A DNA stretch of 64,000 bases from Micromonospora sp. RHAY321 (GTDB lineage: Bacteria; Actinomycetota; Actinomycetes; Mycobacteriales; Micromonosporaceae): contig NZ_JAMHIW010000004.1 in NCBI RefSeq assembly GCF_023896955.1, positions 62,001 to 126,000 on the forward strand, read 5' to 3'. This document shows positions 32,108 through 40,402 of this stretch, piece by piece (the first letter of the stretch is position 1; every line of letters begins with the position of its first letter). Both the position numbers and the translations under genes were made by a program. The notes beneath the pieces are model-generated. The model was not told the DNA's origin. It was given only the letters and a program-made list of their open reading frames with translations, and ran no database searches.

Positions 32108-32124
32108 CAGCCGTGTCACGGCTG
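32108..32124. promoter_or_regulatory. 17-bp palindrome in the divergent galactoside promoter
   Basis: CAGCCGTG-T-CACGGCTG is a perfect 8-1-8 palindrome, lying between the GH42 start and the importer promoter at 32149. It is a good candidate operator for the DeoR protein or a global sugar regulator; ownership is inference. Confidence 0.6.
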
Positions 32125-32148
32125 GGTTCCTGGAGGCGAAGTGCCCTC

Positions 32149-32176
32149 TTGACAGCGTCCGGCGGACGGGTAGCTT
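32149..32176 (+). promoter_or_regulatory. Putative promoter of the sugar importer operon
   Basis: A consensus TTGACA (32149-32154) is followed after 16 bases by TAGCTT (32171-32176), about 135 bases ahead of the first gene. Confidence 0.5.
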
Positions 32177-32310
32177 GAGGCCCCAATGGCCGTTCGTGTT
32201 TGCCAATGTGGATTCTCGTGGGATCCCTCTGTGTAGTCACGGCGCCGCACCTGCCTTCACCACCCTGACGGCCCTTGGGCGTAGCACCTCTTCATTCGCA
32301 GGAGGCACAG

Positions 32311-33636
32311 ATGTCCCGTCCCCGATCCCAAGCCGAATACCTGGCCCGGCTCGTACCGCCCTCCGTAGCCGGCATCAACCGACGTTCACTGCTGGCCGGC
32401 GCGGCCGGCACCGGCGCGCTGCTCGGCACCGGCCTACTGGCCGGTTGCGGCGACGACGCCGGCGGGTCCGACTCGAAGGACGTGTCACTCGGCTCGAACC
32501 AGTCCGACCCGAAACCGAAGGACGTCCTCGCCAAGGTCGCCGACGGGTTCAAGACATCGTCCGGCGTTCAGGTCGCGGTGAACACGGTCGACCACAACAC
32601 GTTCCAGGAGAACATCAACAACTACCTGCAGGGCAAGCCGGACGACGTGTTCACCTGGTTCGCCGGCTACCGGATGCGTTTCTTCGCGCAGAAGGGCCTG
32701 GCCAGCGACATCAGCGACGTGTGGGGCAAGCTCTCCGGCTACTCCGACGCCTTCAAGAAGGCGTCCACGGGGGACGACGGCAAGCAGTACTTCGTCCCGG
32801 CGTCGTACTACCCGTGGGCGATGTTCTACCGCAAGTCGGTGTGGCAGCAGTACGGCTACCAGGTGCCCACAACCCTGGACCAGCTCACCGCGCTCGGCGC
32901 GCAGATGAAGAGGGACGGCCTCGTCCCCATCGCCTTCGCCGACAAGGACGGCTGGCCGGCGATGGGTACCTTCGACATCCTCAACCTGCGCATCAACGGC
33001 TACCAGTTCCACGTCGACCTGATGGCCGGCAAGGAGGCCTGGACCTCCGACAAGGTCAAGAAGGTCTTCGACACCTGGGCCGGCCTGCTCCCCCTGCACC
33101 AGCCGGACAGCCTCGGCCGCACCTGGCAGGAGGCCGCGCAGTCGTTGCAGCAGAAGAAGAGCGGCATGTACATGCTCGGCCTCTTCGTCGGTCAGCAGTT
33201 CAGCAACGAGGAGCAGAGCGACCTCGACTTTTTCACCTTCCCGGAGATCGACCCGGCCATCGGCGCCAAGGCCCTGGACGCCCCGATCGACGGCTACATG
33301 ATGGCCCGCAAGCCCAAGAACGAGGACAACGCGCGCAAGCTGCTGGAGTACTTCGGTGGCAAGGAAGCCGGCGACATCACGGTCAAGAACGACCCGGCCA
33401 CCCTGGTCGCCAACGGCAGCGCTGACGTCAGCGGCTACACCGCCCTGCAGAAGAAGGCGGCCGAGCTGGTCGGGTCGGCCACCGAGATCGCCCAGTTCCT
33501 CGACCGGGACACCCGGCCGGACTTCGCCTCCACGGTGATGATCCCGGCGATCCAGCAGTTCATCAAGAACCCCAAGGACATCGACGGCCTGACCTCGTCC
33601 ATCGAGAACCAGAAAAAGTCGATCTTCACTGACTGA
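32311..33636 (+). CDS. Sugar ABC transporter substrate-binding lipoprotein
   Basis: This 441-residue family-1 binding protein has an N-terminus with twin arginine (INRRSLLAGAAG) and a lipobox LLAGC (Cys46), so it is exported by Tat or Sec and lipidated. The mature part shows DVFTWFAGYRMRFFAQKGLA, YYPWAMFYRKSVWQQYGYQV, GTFDILNLRINGYQFHVDLM, and FFTFPEIDPAIG. This is the oligosaccharide class. AGGAGG precedes the ATG. It heads an operon ending in GH36 alpha-galactosidase, so raffinose/melibiose-type or galactosylated oligosaccharides are the probable ligands. Confidence 0.9.
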   Translation: MSRPRSQAEYLARLVPPSVAGINRRSLLAGAAGTGALLGTGLLAGCGDDAGGSDSKDVSLGSNQSDPKPKDVLAKVADGFKTSSGVQVAVNTVDHNTFQENINNYLQGKPDDVFTWFAGYRMRFFAQKGLASDISDVWGKLSGYSDAFKKASTGDDGKQYFVPASYYPWAMFYRKSVWQQYGYQVPTTLDQLTALGAQMKRDGLVPIAFADKDGWPAMGTFDILNLRINGYQFHVDLMAGKEAWTSDKVKKVFDTWAGLLPLHQPDSLGRTWQEAAQSLQQKKSGMYMLGLFVGQQFSNEEQSDLDFFTFPEIDPAIGAKALDAPIDGYMMARKPKNEDNARKLLEYFGGKEAGDITVKNDPATLVANGSADVSGYTALQKKAAELVGSATEIAQFLDRDTRPDFASTVMIPAIQQFIKNPKDIDGLTSSIENQKKSIFTD

Positions 33637-33657
33637 CGGCGGAAGGGGGAGGACATC

Positions 33658-34614
33658 GTGTCCGACCTGCCCCTGATCCAAGCGGATCGCGCCGTGCCGC
33701 CGCCGGCCACGACCACCTCCACGGGTGGTCGTCGTCGGCGGCTACGGCTCCTGTCCCGCACCGACCGCGTGGTCATCACGCTGATGGTGCTCGTCCCGCT
33801 GCTGCTCGTCACCGGGTTCGTCTGGTTGCCCGCGGCGGCCACCGTGCTGCTCTCCGGCACCGACTGGGACGGCATCGGCCCCCTCAACGAGATCGACTTC
33901 GTCGGTGCCCGTAACTACAGCGACGTGGTGAACATCTACCCGCCGTTCGTGCCGGCGATCCAGCACAACCTGCTCTGGTTGGGGGCGCTGTTCGTCGTCG
34001 CCACCCCGTTCGGCATGTTCCTGGCCGTCCTGCTCGACAAGGAGCTGCGGGGCAGCCGGTTCTACCAGACCGCCCTCTACCTGCCGGTGGTGCTCTCGCT
34101 GGCGTTGATCGGCTTTGTCTGGCAGTTGCTCTACTCCCGCGACCAGGGTCTGATCAACGCGGTCTTCGGCAGCAACATCGACTGGTACGGCGACTCGAAC
34201 GTCAACATCTGGGCGGTCATGGTCGCCTCCGGATGGCGGCACGTCGGCTACATCATGCTGCTGTACCTGGCCGGGCTGAAGGGCGTCGACCCGTCGCTGC
34301 GGGAGGCCGCAGCGGTCGACGGCGCCTCGGAGAGCCGGACGTTCTTCCGGGTGGTGTTCCCGGTGCTGCGGCCGATCAACGTCATCGTGCTGGTGGTGAC
34401 GGTGATCGAGTCACTGCGCGCGTTCGACCTGGTCTGGGTGGTCAACAAGGGCCGCAACGGGTTGGAGCTGATCTCCGCGCTGGTCACCCAGAACGTGGTC
34501 GGTGAGGCGAGCCGGATCGGGTTCGGCTCGGCGCTGGCGACCATCATGCTGGTCGTCTCGCTCGTCTTCATCACCATCTACCTGGCGACCGTGATGAGGG
34601 AGAACCGGCAATGA
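33658..34614 (+). CDS. Sugar ABC transporter permease (MalF/UgpA type)
   Basis: This 318-residue permease has six transmembrane helices, starting with RVVITLMVLVPLLLVTGFVW. The cytoplasmic EAA loop is LREAAAVDGASESRTFFRVV, followed by FPVLRP. GTG start after GGGGAGGA. The next permease gene overlaps its stop by ATGA. It forms the channel heterodimer. No ATPase is encoded here, so it must use a shared MsiK-type ATPase encoded elsewhere, as in Streptomyces. Confidence 0.92.
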   Translation: MSDLPLIQADRAVPPPATTTSTGGRRRRLRLLSRTDRVVITLMVLVPLLLVTGFVWLPAAATVLLSGTDWDGIGPLNEIDFVGARNYSDVVNIYPPFVPAIQHNLLWLGALFVVATPFGMFLAVLLDKELRGSRFYQTALYLPVVLSLALIGFVWQLLYSRDQGLINAVFGSNIDWYGDSNVNIWAVMVASGWRHVGYIMLLYLAGLKGVDPSLREAAAVDGASESRTFFRVVFPVLRPINVIVLVVTVIESLRAFDLVWVVNKGRNGLELISALVTQNVVGEASRIGFGSALATIMLVVSLVFITIYLATVMRENRQ

Positions 34615-35525
34615 GCACCGCGACCATCACCCGGCGTACCGAGGGCGGGCCCGACGCACCGCAGCGCCGCCGCAGGATGACCCCCCTGCGGATGTTGCTG
34701 CACGGTTTTCTCATCGCCGTCTCGCTGGCCTGGCTGTTCCCGATCGCCTGGGCGGTGCTGACGTCGCTGCGCTCCTACGAGTACACGGCCGCCAACGGCT
34801 ACGTCTCGTTCGGCGGCTGGACCCTCGACAACTACGTCACCGCCTGGCAGACCGCCGAGTTCGGCAAGCACTTCCTCAACTCGGTGTACATCACCGTGCC
34901 GGCGGTGCTGCTGACGCTCTTCCTCGCCTCGTGCGTGGCGTTCGTGATCGCCCGGTTCAGTTGGAAACTCAACCTCGTCCTGCTCGGGGTGTTCACCGCG
35001 GCCAACCTGCTGCCCCAGCAGGCGCTGCTCATCCCCCTGTTCCGGCTCTTCACCGAGGTGCCGCTGCCGGAGTTCATGAGCGACTCGGAGCTGCTCTACG
35101 ACAGCTACTGGGGGCTGATCCTGATCAACGTCGCCTTCCAGTGCGGGTTCTGCGTCTTCGTGCTCAGCAACTACATGAAGGCGCTGCCCCGCGACCTGTA
35201 CGAGGCGGCGATGGTGGACGGGGCGAGCATCTGGCGGCAGTACTGGCAGGTCACCATGCCGCTGTGCCGACCCGCCCTGGCCGCGCTGGCGACGCTGGAG
35301 GTGACCTGGATCTACAACGAGTTCTTCTGGGCCACCGTCCTGATGCGCACCGGCGACAAGTTCCCGGTGACCAGCTCGCTGAACAACCTGCGCGGCGAGT
35401 TCTTCACCGACAACAACCTGGTCTCGGCGGGCAGTGTGCTCGTCGCGATCCCCACCCTGGTGATCTTCTTTATGCTCCAGCGGCACTTCGTTCGGGGCCT
35501 GACCTTGGGAGCCTCCAAAGGATGA
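34611..35525 (+). CDS. Sugar ABC transporter permease (MalG/UgpE type)
   Basis: This 304-residue second permease opens with LRMLLHGFLIAVSLAWLFPI. It contains an NSVYITVPAVLLTLFLASCV helix and the EAA loop LYEAAMVDGASIWRQYWQVT. The C-terminal LQRHFVRGLTLGASKG is the typical end of MalG-class permeases. It overlaps both neighbours by four bases (ATGA), so the operon is tightly coupled. Confidence 0.92.
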   Translation: MSTATITRRTEGGPDAPQRRRRMTPLRMLLHGFLIAVSLAWLFPIAWAVLTSLRSYEYTAANGYVSFGGWTLDNYVTAWQTAEFGKHFLNSVYITVPAVLLTLFLASCVAFVIARFSWKLNLVLLGVFTAANLLPQQALLIPLFRLFTEVPLPEFMSDSELLYDSYWGLILINVAFQCGFCVFVLSNYMKALPRDLYEAAMVDGASIWRQYWQVTMPLCRPALAALATLEVTWIYNEFFWATVLMRTGDKFPVTSSLNNLRGEFFTDNNLVSAGSVLVAIPTLVIFFMLQRHFVRGLTLGASKG

Positions 35526-37660
35526 CGATCCTGCACCTGCGCCGCGCGCGGACCAGCCTGGTGCTCGACGCGCGCGGCCCGGGGCTGCCCCGGGTCGTGC
35601 ACTGGGGCGGCGACGTCGGCGACCTCGACGACGACGCCCTGCGTCAGCTCGTCGACGCGACCGTGCCGCCGGTGGTGCCGAGCAGCTTCGACGAGCCCAC
35701 CGTGCTCTCGCTGCTGCCGGAGCCGAGCACCGGTTGGAGCGGCCGGCCGGGCCTGGCCGGGCACCGCGACGGCACCGGCTGGTCCACCGCTTTCCGGCTG
35801 GACGGCCTCGACGTCGACCAACCCACCGCAGAGGGTTCGGCTCGCGTGACCGTACGGGCCAGCGACCCCGCCGCCGGCCTGTCCCTGACCATCGAGGTCG
35901 AGGTGGACCCGACCGGGTTGCTGCTGCTGCGCCACCGGCTGCGCAACGACGGCGACAGCCCGTACGAGCTGCGCGAGTTGACCCCGGTGCTGCCGGTGCC
36001 GGCGGTCGCCACCGAACTGCTGGACCTGACCGGCCGGTGGTGCCGGGAACGGTCCCCGCAGCGGCACTCGTGGCAGCAGGGCACCTGGGTTCGCGAGGGG
36101 CGGCACGGGCGCACCGGGCACGACGCCACCCTGCTGCTCGTCGCCGGCACCGCCGGGTTCGACTTCGGCCACGGCGAGGTGTGGGCGGTGCACACCGCGT
36201 GGAGCGGTGACCATGTCACCTTCGCCGAGCGCCGGCCCACCGGCGAGTCGACCCTCGGCGGCGGCGAGCTGCTGGCCCCTGGCGAGGTGCGACTCGGCCC
36301 CGGCGAGTGGTACGACACCCCCCTGCTCTACGCGGTCTGGTCCGACGCCGGCCTGGACGGGCTCAGCGACGTGCTCCACACGCACCTGCGCGCCCGGCCG
36401 AGGCACCCGCGCTCCGCCCGTCCGGTGACCCTCAACGTCTGGGAGGCGGTCTACTTCGACCACGACCTGGACCGGCTGCGGGCGCTCGCCGACCGGGCCG
36501 CGCAGATCGGCGTCGAGCGGTTCGTCCTCGACGACGGCTGGTTCCGCGGACGCCGCGACGACACCGCGGGGCTCGGCGACTGGTTCATCGACGACGGCGT
36601 CTGGCCCGACGGCCTGCAACCGCTGATCGACCACGTGACCGGCCGGGGCCTGGAGTTCGGCGTCTGGGTCGAGCCGGAGATGGTCAACCCCGACTCCGAC
36701 CTGTTCCGCGCGCACGCCGACTGGCTGCTGGCCGTACCGGGGCGTCTGCCGCCGCTCTGGCGCAATCAGCAGGTGCTCGACCTGGGCCGCCCGGAGGCGT
36801 ACGACTATCTGCTGGAACGGCTCGACGCGCTGCTCACCGAGCATCCCGGCATCAGCTACCTCAAGTGGGACCACAACCGGGACCTCACCGAGGCCGGGCA
36901 CCACGGTCGACCCGGCGTGCACGGGCAGACGCTGGCGGTCTACCGGCTCCTCGACGAGCTGCGCAGCCGCCACCCGGGCGTGGAGATCGAGAGCTGCGCG
37001 TCCGGCGGCGCCCGGGTGGACCTGGCCATCCTGGCGCGTACCGACCGGGTGTGGGCCAGCGACTGCAACGACGCCCTGGAACGGCTCAGCATCCAACGCT
37101 GGACGGGGCTGCTGCTGCCACCGGAGCTGGTCGGCACGCACGTCGGTCCGGAACGCTCGCACACCACCAACCGGGTGCACGACCTCGGTTTCCGGGCGGC
37201 CACCGCGCTCTTCGGCCACCATGGCATCGAGTGGGACATCGCCTCGATCAGCGCCGCCGAGCAGACCGAACTGGCCGCCTGGGTGGCGCTGCACAAGCGG
37301 CTCCGTCCGCTGCTGCACACCGGCCGGGTGGTCCGGGTCGACCACCCGGACCCGGCCGTCTGGGCGCACGGCGTGGTCGACCACGACGGCACCCGGGCGG
37401 TGTACGCGGTGGCCCGCCTCGCCACCTCGGTGGCGCAGTCCCCCGGCGCGGTCCGGCTGCCCGGCCTGGACCCGGGCCGGCGTTACCTGGTCCGGCCGGT
37501 GTCGGACGTGCCCGCCCCGGCGACGATCGACCGGTCCGCGCCGGGCTGGCTGGCCGCCGGCGTCACGCTCACCGGGGCGGCGCTGGGTCGGGTCGGGGTG
37601 CAACTGCCCGCGCTGCACCCGGAGCAGAGCCTGGTCCTGGAGGTCACCGCCGCCGGCTGA
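35522..37660 (+). CDS. GH36 alpha-galactosidase
   Basis: This 712-residue enzyme has an N-terminal beta-sandwich, the barrel from RPVTLNVWEAVYFDHDLDRL, and FVLDDGWFRGRRDD. The nucleophile Asp is in YLKWDHNRDL (about residue 450), the substrate-binding ESCASGGARVDLA follows, and the acid/base Asp is in WASDCNDALERL (about 514). No signal peptide is visible, so it acts in the cytoplasm on imported alpha-galactosides. Its start overlaps the permease stop by ATGA. With the GH42 enzyme it covers both anomers of terminal galactose. Confidence 0.93.
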   Translation: MTILHLRRARTSLVLDARGPGLPRVVHWGGDVGDLDDDALRQLVDATVPPVVPSSFDEPTVLSLLPEPSTGWSGRPGLAGHRDGTGWSTAFRLDGLDVDQPTAEGSARVTVRASDPAAGLSLTIEVEVDPTGLLLLRHRLRNDGDSPYELRELTPVLPVPAVATELLDLTGRWCRERSPQRHSWQQGTWVREGRHGRTGHDATLLLVAGTAGFDFGHGEVWAVHTAWSGDHVTFAERRPTGESTLGGGELLAPGEVRLGPGEWYDTPLLYAVWSDAGLDGLSDVLHTHLRARPRHPRSARPVTLNVWEAVYFDHDLDRLRALADRAAQIGVERFVLDDGWFRGRRDDTAGLGDWFIDDGVWPDGLQPLIDHVTGRGLEFGVWVEPEMVNPDSDLFRAHADWLLAVPGRLPPLWRNQQVLDLGRPEAYDYLLERLDALLTEHPGISYLKWDHNRDLTEAGHHGRPGVHGQTLAVYRLLDELRSRHPGVEIESCASGGARVDLAILARTDRVWASDCNDALERLSIQRWTGLLLPPELVGTHVGPERSHTTNRVHDLGFRAATALFGHHGIEWDIASISAAEQTELAAWVALHKRLRPLLHTGRVVRVDHPDPAVWAHGVVDHDGTRAVYAVARLATSVAQSPGAVRLPGLDPGRRYLVRPVSDVPAPATIDRSAPGWLAAGVTLTGAALGRVGVQLPALHPEQSLVLEVTAAG

Positions 37661-37766
37661 GAAGATTCCCGAAGATTTTGGGGCCGGGGTGTCGAGAACG
37701 GTGCCGCCTGCTTCTACCTCAGGGTGAGAGCACCGAAGATGGTGCGCAGGCGTGAGGAGCGAGACC

Positions 37767-38168
37767 ATGAAGTACATGCTGCTGATGCAGTTCAGCACCG
37801 CCGGAACCGACTTCCCGGGCATCGACACCTGGACCCCGCAGGAGGTCGAGGCGCACCTCGCGTTCATGGGCGAGGTCAACGCCAAGCTCACCGCCGCCGG
37901 GGAGTGGGTCGACGGGCAGGGCCTCGGTGGCCCGCAGCAGGCGCGGATCGTCCGCGCCGGTGAGGGCGGGACGCCGGTGGTCACCGAGGGGCCGTTCGCC
38001 GAGACGAAGGAGTTCCTGGCCGGCTTCTGGATCGTCGACTGCGACAGCCCGCAACGGGCGGTGGAGCTGGCCGCGTACATCTCCACCGCACCGGGCCCCG
38101 GTGGCCGGCCACTGAACATGCCGATCGAGGTGCACCCGGTGATGTCCGCCCCACCTGAGGAGCTGTGA
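37767..38168 (+). CDS. YciI/DGPF-family protein
   Basis: This 133-residue protein begins MKYMLLMQFSTAGTDFPGID. It contains TEGPFAETKEFLAGFWIVDC, the DGPF-type motif with DGPF replaced by EGPF, and ends PIEVHPVM. DGPF proteins are encoded next to ECF42 sigma factors and are thought to be their targets or partners. The ATG follows GTGAGGAGCG. Its stop codon lies in the same frame as the sigma factor three bases on. Confidence 0.88.
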   Translation: MKYMLLMQFSTAGTDFPGIDTWTPQEVEAHLAFMGEVNAKLTAAGEWVDGQGLGGPQQARIVRAGEGGTPVVTEGPFAETKEFLAGFWIVDCDSPQRAVELAAYISTAPGPGGRPLNMPIEVHPVMSAPPEEL

Positions 38169-38171
38169 GGC

Positions 38172-39440
38172 CTGACCCCCACCGATCCCCGCATCGAGGA
38201 CCTGCTGCGCGAGCTGGCGCCGCAGGTCCTCGGCGTGCTCGCCCGCCGGTTCGGTGACTTCGCCACCGCCGAGGACGCGGTGCAGGAGGCGCTGCTGGCC
38301 GCCGCGACCCAGTGGCCGGTGGAGGGCCTGCCAGCGAACCCGCGCGGCTGGCTGATCCAGGTCGGCTACCGCCGGATGATCGAGCTGATCCGCGGCGAGC
38401 AGGCCCGGCGCCGCAGGGAGGACCTGGTCGCCCGCGAGGCCCCGGACGACCGCCAGCACGCGCCCCCGGCGGACGAGGAACTGACCAGCGAGCGGGACGA
38501 CACGCTGGTTCTGCTCCTCCTCTGCTGCCACCCGGCGCTCACGACCGCGTCGGCCGTCGCGCTCACCCTGCGCGCGGTCGGCGGGCTGAGCACCGCCGAG
38601 ATCGCGCGTGCGTTCCTGGTGCCCGAGGCGACCATGGCGCAGCGGATCAGCCGGGCCAAACAGCGCATCCGCTCGTCCGGCCTGCCGTTCCGGATGCCCG
38701 ACGAGGCCGAGCGGGCCGACCGGCTTGCCGCCGTACGGCAGGTGCTCTACCTGATCTTCACCGAGGGGCACACCAGCACGGCCGGCCCGGACCTGCGCCG
38801 GGTCGACCTGGCGGCGGAGGCGATCCGGCTGACCCGGGCGCTGCACGCTCGGCTGCCCAACGACAGCGAATCGGCCGGGTTGCTGGCGTTGATGCTGCTC
38901 ACCGAGGCCCGTAGCCCGTCCCGTACCGGACCCTCCGGCGAGCTGGTCTCACTGGCCGACCAGGACCGCACCCGCTGGGACGCGGCGGCGATCGCCGAGG
39001 GGGTCGCGCTGGTCACCCGGGCGCTGCCGCGCGGCCCGACCGGCCCGTACCAGGTGCAGGCCGCCATCGCCGCCCTGCACGACGAGGCGCCCAGCACCGA
39101 GAAGACCGACTGGCCGCAGATCCTGGCGCTCTACGAGGTGCTGGAACGGATGTCCGGCAGCCCGGTGGTGTCCCTCAACCGGGCCGTGGCGACCGCCATG
39201 GTGCACGGACCGGCGGCCGGACTGGCCGCCCTCGACGCGCTGACCGACGACCCGCAGCTGGCCGGACACCACCGGCTGGCCGCCGCCCGCGCCCACCTGC
39301 ACGAGATGGCCGGCGACCGGGACCGGGCGATCGCCGACTACCGGGCCGCCGCCGGGCGCACGAGCAGCCTGCCCGAGCAGCGCTACCTCACCATGCGGGC
39401 GGCCCGGCTCGCCGCCGAAACCGGACGGGCCACTGCCTAG
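38172..39440 (+). CDS. ECF42-type RNA polymerase sigma factor with C-terminal TPR extension
   Basis: The N-terminal part has sigma region 2 (RRFGDFATAEDAVQEALLAA) and region 4 (LSTAEIARAFLVPEATMAQR and ISRAKQRIR). A long C-terminal extension of about 200 helical TPR-like residues is the hallmark of ECF42. The family's usual N-terminus (DPRIEDLLRELAPQVLGVLA here) lies upstream of the first GTG (38235). The only start covering it is CTG at 38172, with AGGAG 10 bases upstream. An unusual CTG start is therefore proposed. It is cotranscribed with the DGPF gene. Confidence 0.85.
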   Translation: MTPTDPRIEDLLRELAPQVLGVLARRFGDFATAEDAVQEALLAAATQWPVEGLPANPRGWLIQVGYRRMIELIRGEQARRRREDLVAREAPDDRQHAPPADEELTSERDDTLVLLLLCCHPALTTASAVALTLRAVGGLSTAEIARAFLVPEATMAQRISRAKQRIRSSGLPFRMPDEAERADRLAAVRQVLYLIFTEGHTSTAGPDLRRVDLAAEAIRLTRALHARLPNDSESAGLLALMLLTEARSPSRTGPSGELVSLADQDRTRWDAAAIAEGVALVTRALPRGPTGPYQVQAAIAALHDEAPSTEKTDWPQILALYEVLERMSGSPVVSLNRAVATAMVHGPAAGLAALDALTDDPQLAGHHRLAAARAHLHEMAGDRDRAIADYRAAAGRTSSLPEQRYLTMRAARLAAETGRATA

Positions 39441-39452
39441 GCCGAGGCCACC

Positions 39453-39532
39453 ACCGCCCGGACCCCCAACCGCCCAGACCCGCGACCGCCCAGACCCGCG
39501 ACCGCCCGGACCCGCGACCGCCCGGAGCCAGG
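39453..39532. repeat. Five tandem 16-bp repeats
   Basis: The unit ACCGCCCRGACCCGCG occurs five times head to tail (units 2-4 nearly identical, outer ones degenerate) just after the sigma-factor stop. A second low-complexity run of CCCGCAA-type units lies near 39733-39762. Confidence 0.7.
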
Positions 39533-39704
39533 CGGACCCGCCGCTCGGACCGGGCCGGGACTCCACCGTCGGACCCAGACCCGATCGGTGCCGCGACATC
39601 GCCGCCTGGCCGCGGGCAGAGACTGCCGGCGCATCAGGCTCCCGGCGAGGGGACCGCGTGGATGGGAGTCTCGGCCTCGGGGCCGGAGTAGCTACCTGCA
39701 CCGC

Positions 39705-39887
39705 CTTTGGAGCTGATGTCGTAAACGACTCACCCGCAACCCCGCAACCCGCAACCCGCAACCGCCATCCGCCACCGGCCCACCCGAGTCCCGCCAGCCG
39801 CCGCCCTACCCGCCGCAGCTACCTGCTCGTCGGCTTGCAGCAGGTGGACGCCCTTGGCCTGAATCGTTTGTGACATCAGCTCCAAAG
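39705..39887. repeat. 27-bp inverted repeat pair (possible MITE or extragenic palindrome)
   Basis: CTTTGGAGCTGATGTC starts the copy at 39705-39731. The copy at 39861-39887 is its reverse complement, with 24 of 27 positions matching over the full unit. They enclose 129 bases of repeat-rich, non-coding DNA. The 590-base gap between the sigma and SMR genes (39441-40030) holds this element, the tandem repeats and no gene. The design is that of a small non-autonomous element or an extragenic palindrome, but no target duplication is evident. Confidence 0.6.
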
Positions 39888-40030
39888 CGTTGGACGACAT
39901 GCACCCGGACGCACGGACGTCACGTCGCACCGGGCGCGAGGGCTCGCGTCGTGGATCACCAAGCCGAGCAGCGGCGGCGCTAGCCTGACCAGCGACGAGT
40001 TCCCGCCGAGCAACCAGGACTGAGGACCGC

Positions 40031-40351
40031 ATGGCGTACGTGCTGCTGGGGATCGCCATCGCCGCCGAGGTGCTGGCGACCAGCCTCCTCAAGACCACCA
40101 CCGGGTTCAGCAGGCTCTGGCCGACGGTGGCGTGCCTCGGCGGTTACCTGGTGGCGTTCATCCTGCTGGCGCAGGCGGTCAAGGAGATCCCGGTGGGGGT
40201 CGCGTACGCCCTCTGGTCGGGCCTGGGCACCGCCACCATCGTGGCGATCGGGGCGGTGTTCCTCGACGAGCCGGTCGGGTTGGCCAAGCTCGCCGGCATC
40301 GCGCTGATCATCGCGGGGGTGGTCATCGTGAACCTGGCCGGGGAGCACTGA
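40031..40351 (+). CDS. SMR-family multidrug exporter (EmrE/QacE-like)
   Basis: This 106-residue protein has four transmembrane helices. It has the essential Glu in IAIAAEVLATSLLKTT (Glu13), the TTGFSRLWPTVACLGGYLVA loop and helix 2, IPVGVAYALWSGLGTATIVA helix 3, and IALIIAGVVIVNLAGEH helix 4. It is closer to the EmrE/Qac branch (GFSRLWP) than to Gdx guanidinium exporters. It works as an antiparallel dimer exchanging protons for cationic drugs. It stands alone. Confidence 0.92.
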   Translation: MAYVLLGIAIAAEVLATSLLKTTTGFSRLWPTVACLGGYLVAFILLAQAVKEIPVGVAYALWSGLGTATIVAIGAVFLDEPVGLAKLAGIALIIAGVVIVNLAGEH

Positions 40352-40402
40352 CCAGGGTCGCGGTGGCCGGGCCCGGCTCGGGCCCGGCCACCTGCCCGTC
40401 GG

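Noticed and set aside
34931..37660. A 909-codon frame covering the second permease and GH36 gene
   Set aside because: Only the part from ATG 35522 is family-like. The upstream codons are an out-of-frame reading of the permease gene, and the ATGA overlap fixes the start.
39453..39532. Tandem 16-bp repeats considered as a CRISPR array
   Set aside because: The units are directly adjacent without spacers and no cas genes are present.
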